The notes under the pieces: generated by a model
Database searches by the model: none
What the model was told of the DNA's origin: nothing
What the model saw: the letters and a program-made list of their open reading frames with translations, nothing else
Source: Rhynchopus euleeides
Taxonomy: Eukaryota; Euglenozoa; Diplonemea; Diplonemida; Diplonemidae
Direction: 5' to 3'
NCBI GenBank assembly: GCA_963210315.1
Contig: OY723242.1
Location: 1,984,001 to 2,048,000, forward strand
DNA length: 64,000 nt
Shown here: positions 63,783 to 64,000 of the stretch, in pieces
How positions within the stretch are numbered: position 1 is the first letter of the stretch
Layout of the letters: each line of letters starts with the position of its first letter
Translations under genes and position numbers: made by a program

Positions 63783-63989
63783 ATGGACCCCCCACTGAGC
63801 ATAGTAGAGGCAATTGCTCACCAATAGTGTTCTTTCCTTTTCTGCTGAAAGCCACCGCCTCACCTGCAGAGTCAAGATGGCGGCGTCGCGCGGGACGAGA
63901 AAATCATGAAGCAAGTGGAATATTACTTCAGCGCTCAGAACCTTCCTCGCGACTCCTATTTGCAGTCGCAGATGAACGACGAGTTGGAG
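63783..63989 (+). CDS. La-motif RNA-binding protein, 5' end only
   Basis: Exon 2 (63870-63989) encodes DEKIMKQVEYYFSAQNLPRD followed by SYLQSQMNDELE. This is a clear match to the La motif (winged-helix RNA-binding domain) of La and LARP proteins, whose signature is the QVEYYFSxxNLxxDxxLxxxM core. It is bounded by an acceptor cacctgcag (ends 63869) and a donor GAG/GTATGG (63990). A likely exon 1 is 63783-63803 (ATGGACCCCCCACTGAGC...), with context gaaacaATGG and a 66-bp intron that keeps the frame. These proteins bind RNA 3' ends or 5'TOP/poly(A) regions; which subgroup this is cannot be told. The gene continues beyond the window. Confidence 0.8.
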
Positions 63990-64000
63990 GTATGGCTTTA

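Overview
The window looks like nuclear DNA of a GC-rich, transposon-laden protist, probably an alga. Pointers are mostly intronless genes with GT-AG introns where introns occur, a pentatricopeptide-repeat (organelle RNA) protein, an SLC19-type vitamin transporter, a La-motif exon, long G/C homopolymers, dispersed 'GGGGGGCTCCGCCCCCC' hairpins, and many TIR elements with clear target-site duplications (TSDs). Nothing fixes the phylum and I do not name one.

Single-copy-looking genes are: an unrecognised 348-aa protein (2052-3098), a PPR protein (5335-6573), a coiled-coil/low-complexity protein (16408-18885), a WD40-like protein with a ubiquitin-like N-terminus and a C-terminal CaaX box (25778-27082), an SLC19 folate/thiamine-type transporter (49831-51306), a C2HC zinc-finger ORF (61684-62657), and the first exons of a La-motif protein at the right edge (63783-63989).

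The dominant content is a family of DUF4116-type repeat genes on the + strand, seven main copies plus fragments. Two are intact (10311-12473 and 21610-23796). The others (starting at 12904, 29604, 33672, 54326, 58583) are broken by frameshifts and/or retroelement insertions. All share a nearly identical ubiquitin-like N-terminal segment and a nearly identical C-terminal region. In between lie ~25-residue helical repeats whose differences between copies concentrate at fixed positions flanking an invariant Ala-Leu (G-x-A-L-x-[YF]-A). This looks like a repeat array with designated variable residues.

Two short retroelement families (~833 bp and 527 bp) sit inside these genes with 18-20 bp TSDs. 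Both begin GGGGTGA and can be folded, with a compensated stem, into an HDV-like self-cleaving ribozyme. A third relative ends in A15. Recombination between copies has made chimeric and deleted DUF4116 genes.

The region 41.1-52.7 kb is a nest of DNA elements in a dispersed host repeat: a foldback element (41118-42268); a 7.4-kb TIR element (42335-49735) with AATAA TSDs that carries ~12.9 near-identical copies of a 390-bp satellite; and a TA-flanked element (51508-52671). A copy of the host repeat without the insertion survives near 4200. hAT-type elements (CAGGG...CCCTG ends, 8-bp TSDs) occur at 247-1723 with a second nested inside, at 7239-9199 with a transposase remnant, and at 28034, 39019 and 53335. 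I saw no element that I could assign to retroviruses, LTR elements or Polintons.
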